From: Mycolicibacterium litorale
GTDB lineage: Bacteria > Actinomycetota > Actinomycetes > Mycobacteriales > Mycobacteriaceae
DNA length: 64,000 nucleotides
Assembly (NCBI RefSeq): GCF_010731695.1
Contig: NZ_AP022586.1
Coordinates: forward strand, 4,278,001-4,342,000
Direction of reading: 5' to 3'
Of this stretch, positions 63,541 through 64,000 are shown in pieces (the first letter of the stretch is position 1; each line of letters starts with the position of its first letter). The translations under genes and the position numbers were made by a program. The notes under the pieces were generated by a model, which saw only the letters and a program-made list of their open reading frames with translations, was not told the DNA's origin and did not search any database.

Positions 63541-64000
63541 TCAACGGCTCCAGCGGGTTCGGGCCGTCGGCGCGGGTTGCGCCTCCGGTCGGCGGGCCAG
63601 CAGCTTCAGCACGGTCTTGCGGTGCCGGCGCACGGCGCCGTCACCGGGTTCTCCCAGCAGCTGCGCCATGGTGGCGGCGATCATGCCGACGTCGACGGTC
63701 TCCGCGCGGCGGGTGGTGAGGATGTGTCTCGCGGCCTGCCAGATGAGGTCCTCGATGCCGTCGACGGCCACCGGTAGTTCGTCACCGTTGTGGCCGAAGC
63801 GCAGCGCGGCGACCGCGAGCACCGACATCGGGTTGAGGACATGGTTGTCGAGTAGCGCGGCCAGCTGACCGAACGCGTCAGCGCTGACCTGTGCATCGGC
63901 GGTCAGCAGCGCGCTCGCCGACGGGTAGGGCCGGCCGGCCGTGGCGGCGACCGCGCCGAAGGTGGCGAGCCGTACCGCGAAGTCGTGGTGGACACCGCTG
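63541..64000 (-). CDS. Hypothetical helical protein, 5' end outside window
   Basis: Only the last 152 codons are inside the window; the frame is open to base 64000, so an internal ATG at 63828 is probably not the start. Visible sequence is helical with LLDNHVLNPMSVLAVAALRF and DGIEDLIWQAARHILTTRR, ending in a basic tail RRHRKTVLKLLARRP. I do not recognise the family. It stops 1 base before the start of the zinc-ribbon GTPase-like gene, so the two are co-transcribed and probably work together. Confidence 0.7.
   Translation of the reverse strand, partial: SGVHHDFAVRLATFGAVAATAGRPYPSASALLTADAQVSADAFGQLAALLDNHVLNPMSVLAVAALRFGHNGDELPVAVDGIEDLIWQAARHILTTRRAETVDVGMIAATMAQLLGEPGDGAVRRHRKTVLKLLARRPEAQPAPTARTRWSR

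Overview
This window is from a high-GC mycobacterium, most likely a rapid-growing Mycolicibacterium related to M. smegmatis. The evidence is a complete ESX-1 type VII secretion locus with PE/PPE genes, a whiB6 regulator, a PtpB-type phosphatase, F420/PPOX-type redox proteins, and a fructose PTS operon directly next to mycP1. GTG starts and 4-base ATGA/GTGA overlaps are used throughout. No tRNA, rRNA, CRISPR array or recognisable insertion sequence was seen.

Layout. (1) 1-3.4 kb: 3' end of pntA, then pntB and an acyl-CoA dehydrogenase. (2) 3.4-12.8 kb, minus strand: a tightly packed run of genes with no family I can name. It holds two paralogous proteins with Glu/Phe-rich acidic N-termini and Arg-rich C-termini, a gluzincin-like HExxH protein, three unknown proteins (176, about 660 and 416 aa), an M20 metallopeptidase, a LuxR-type regulator and, just after, a GNAT acetyltransferase. 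It lies between genes whose M. tuberculosis counterparts (pnt and fadE2/ptpB) are neighbours, and parts of it look less GC-rich. This is the best candidate for an undescribed system. (3) 13.0-23.0 kb: fadE2-like, ptpB, DUF456, methyltransferase, a frameshifted HAD hydrolase, then a block matching Rv0149-Rv0144 (quinone oxidoreductase, SDR, aldehyde dehydrogenase, two SAM methyltransferases of which one is frameshifted, TetR). (4) 23.1-26.9 kb: TetR regulator, FUSC-type membrane protein, pirin. (5) 26.9-32.8 kb: ptsI divergent from fruR-fruK-fruA-ptsH, a whole fructose uptake and phosphorylation system.

(6) 33.0-52.4 kb: ESX-1. mycP1-eccE1-espB-espL run on the plus strand and converge on a minus-strand operon read espG1-espH-eccA1-eccB1-eccCa1-eccCb1-PE35-PPE68-esxB-esxA-espI-eccD1 and a small EspC-like gene. 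EccB/C/D/E form the membrane complex, MycP1 is the mycosin protease, EccA1 and EspG1 are cytosolic helpers, and EsxA/EsxB, PE35/PPE68 and EspB are substrates. espE and espF, which precede espG1 in M. tuberculosis, are not there. (7) 52.4-64 kb: a second MinD-like ATPase (Rv3860-like), a secreted DUF1942 protein with a Pro-rich repeat tail, a membrane-anchored Pro-rich protein, an EspM-like regulator divergent from whiB6 across a 358-bp region with two matching palindromes, then small genes (DivIVA-like, EVE, GNAT, thioesterase, deazaflavin nitroreductase family, PPOX). The window ends in an FHA-HTH protein, a zinc-ribbon GTPase-like protein and a truncated gene.

Limits: all family calls are from reading motifs and remembered gene order; no search was run. 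Starts were chosen from ribosome-binding sites, overlaps and known homologue N-termini.
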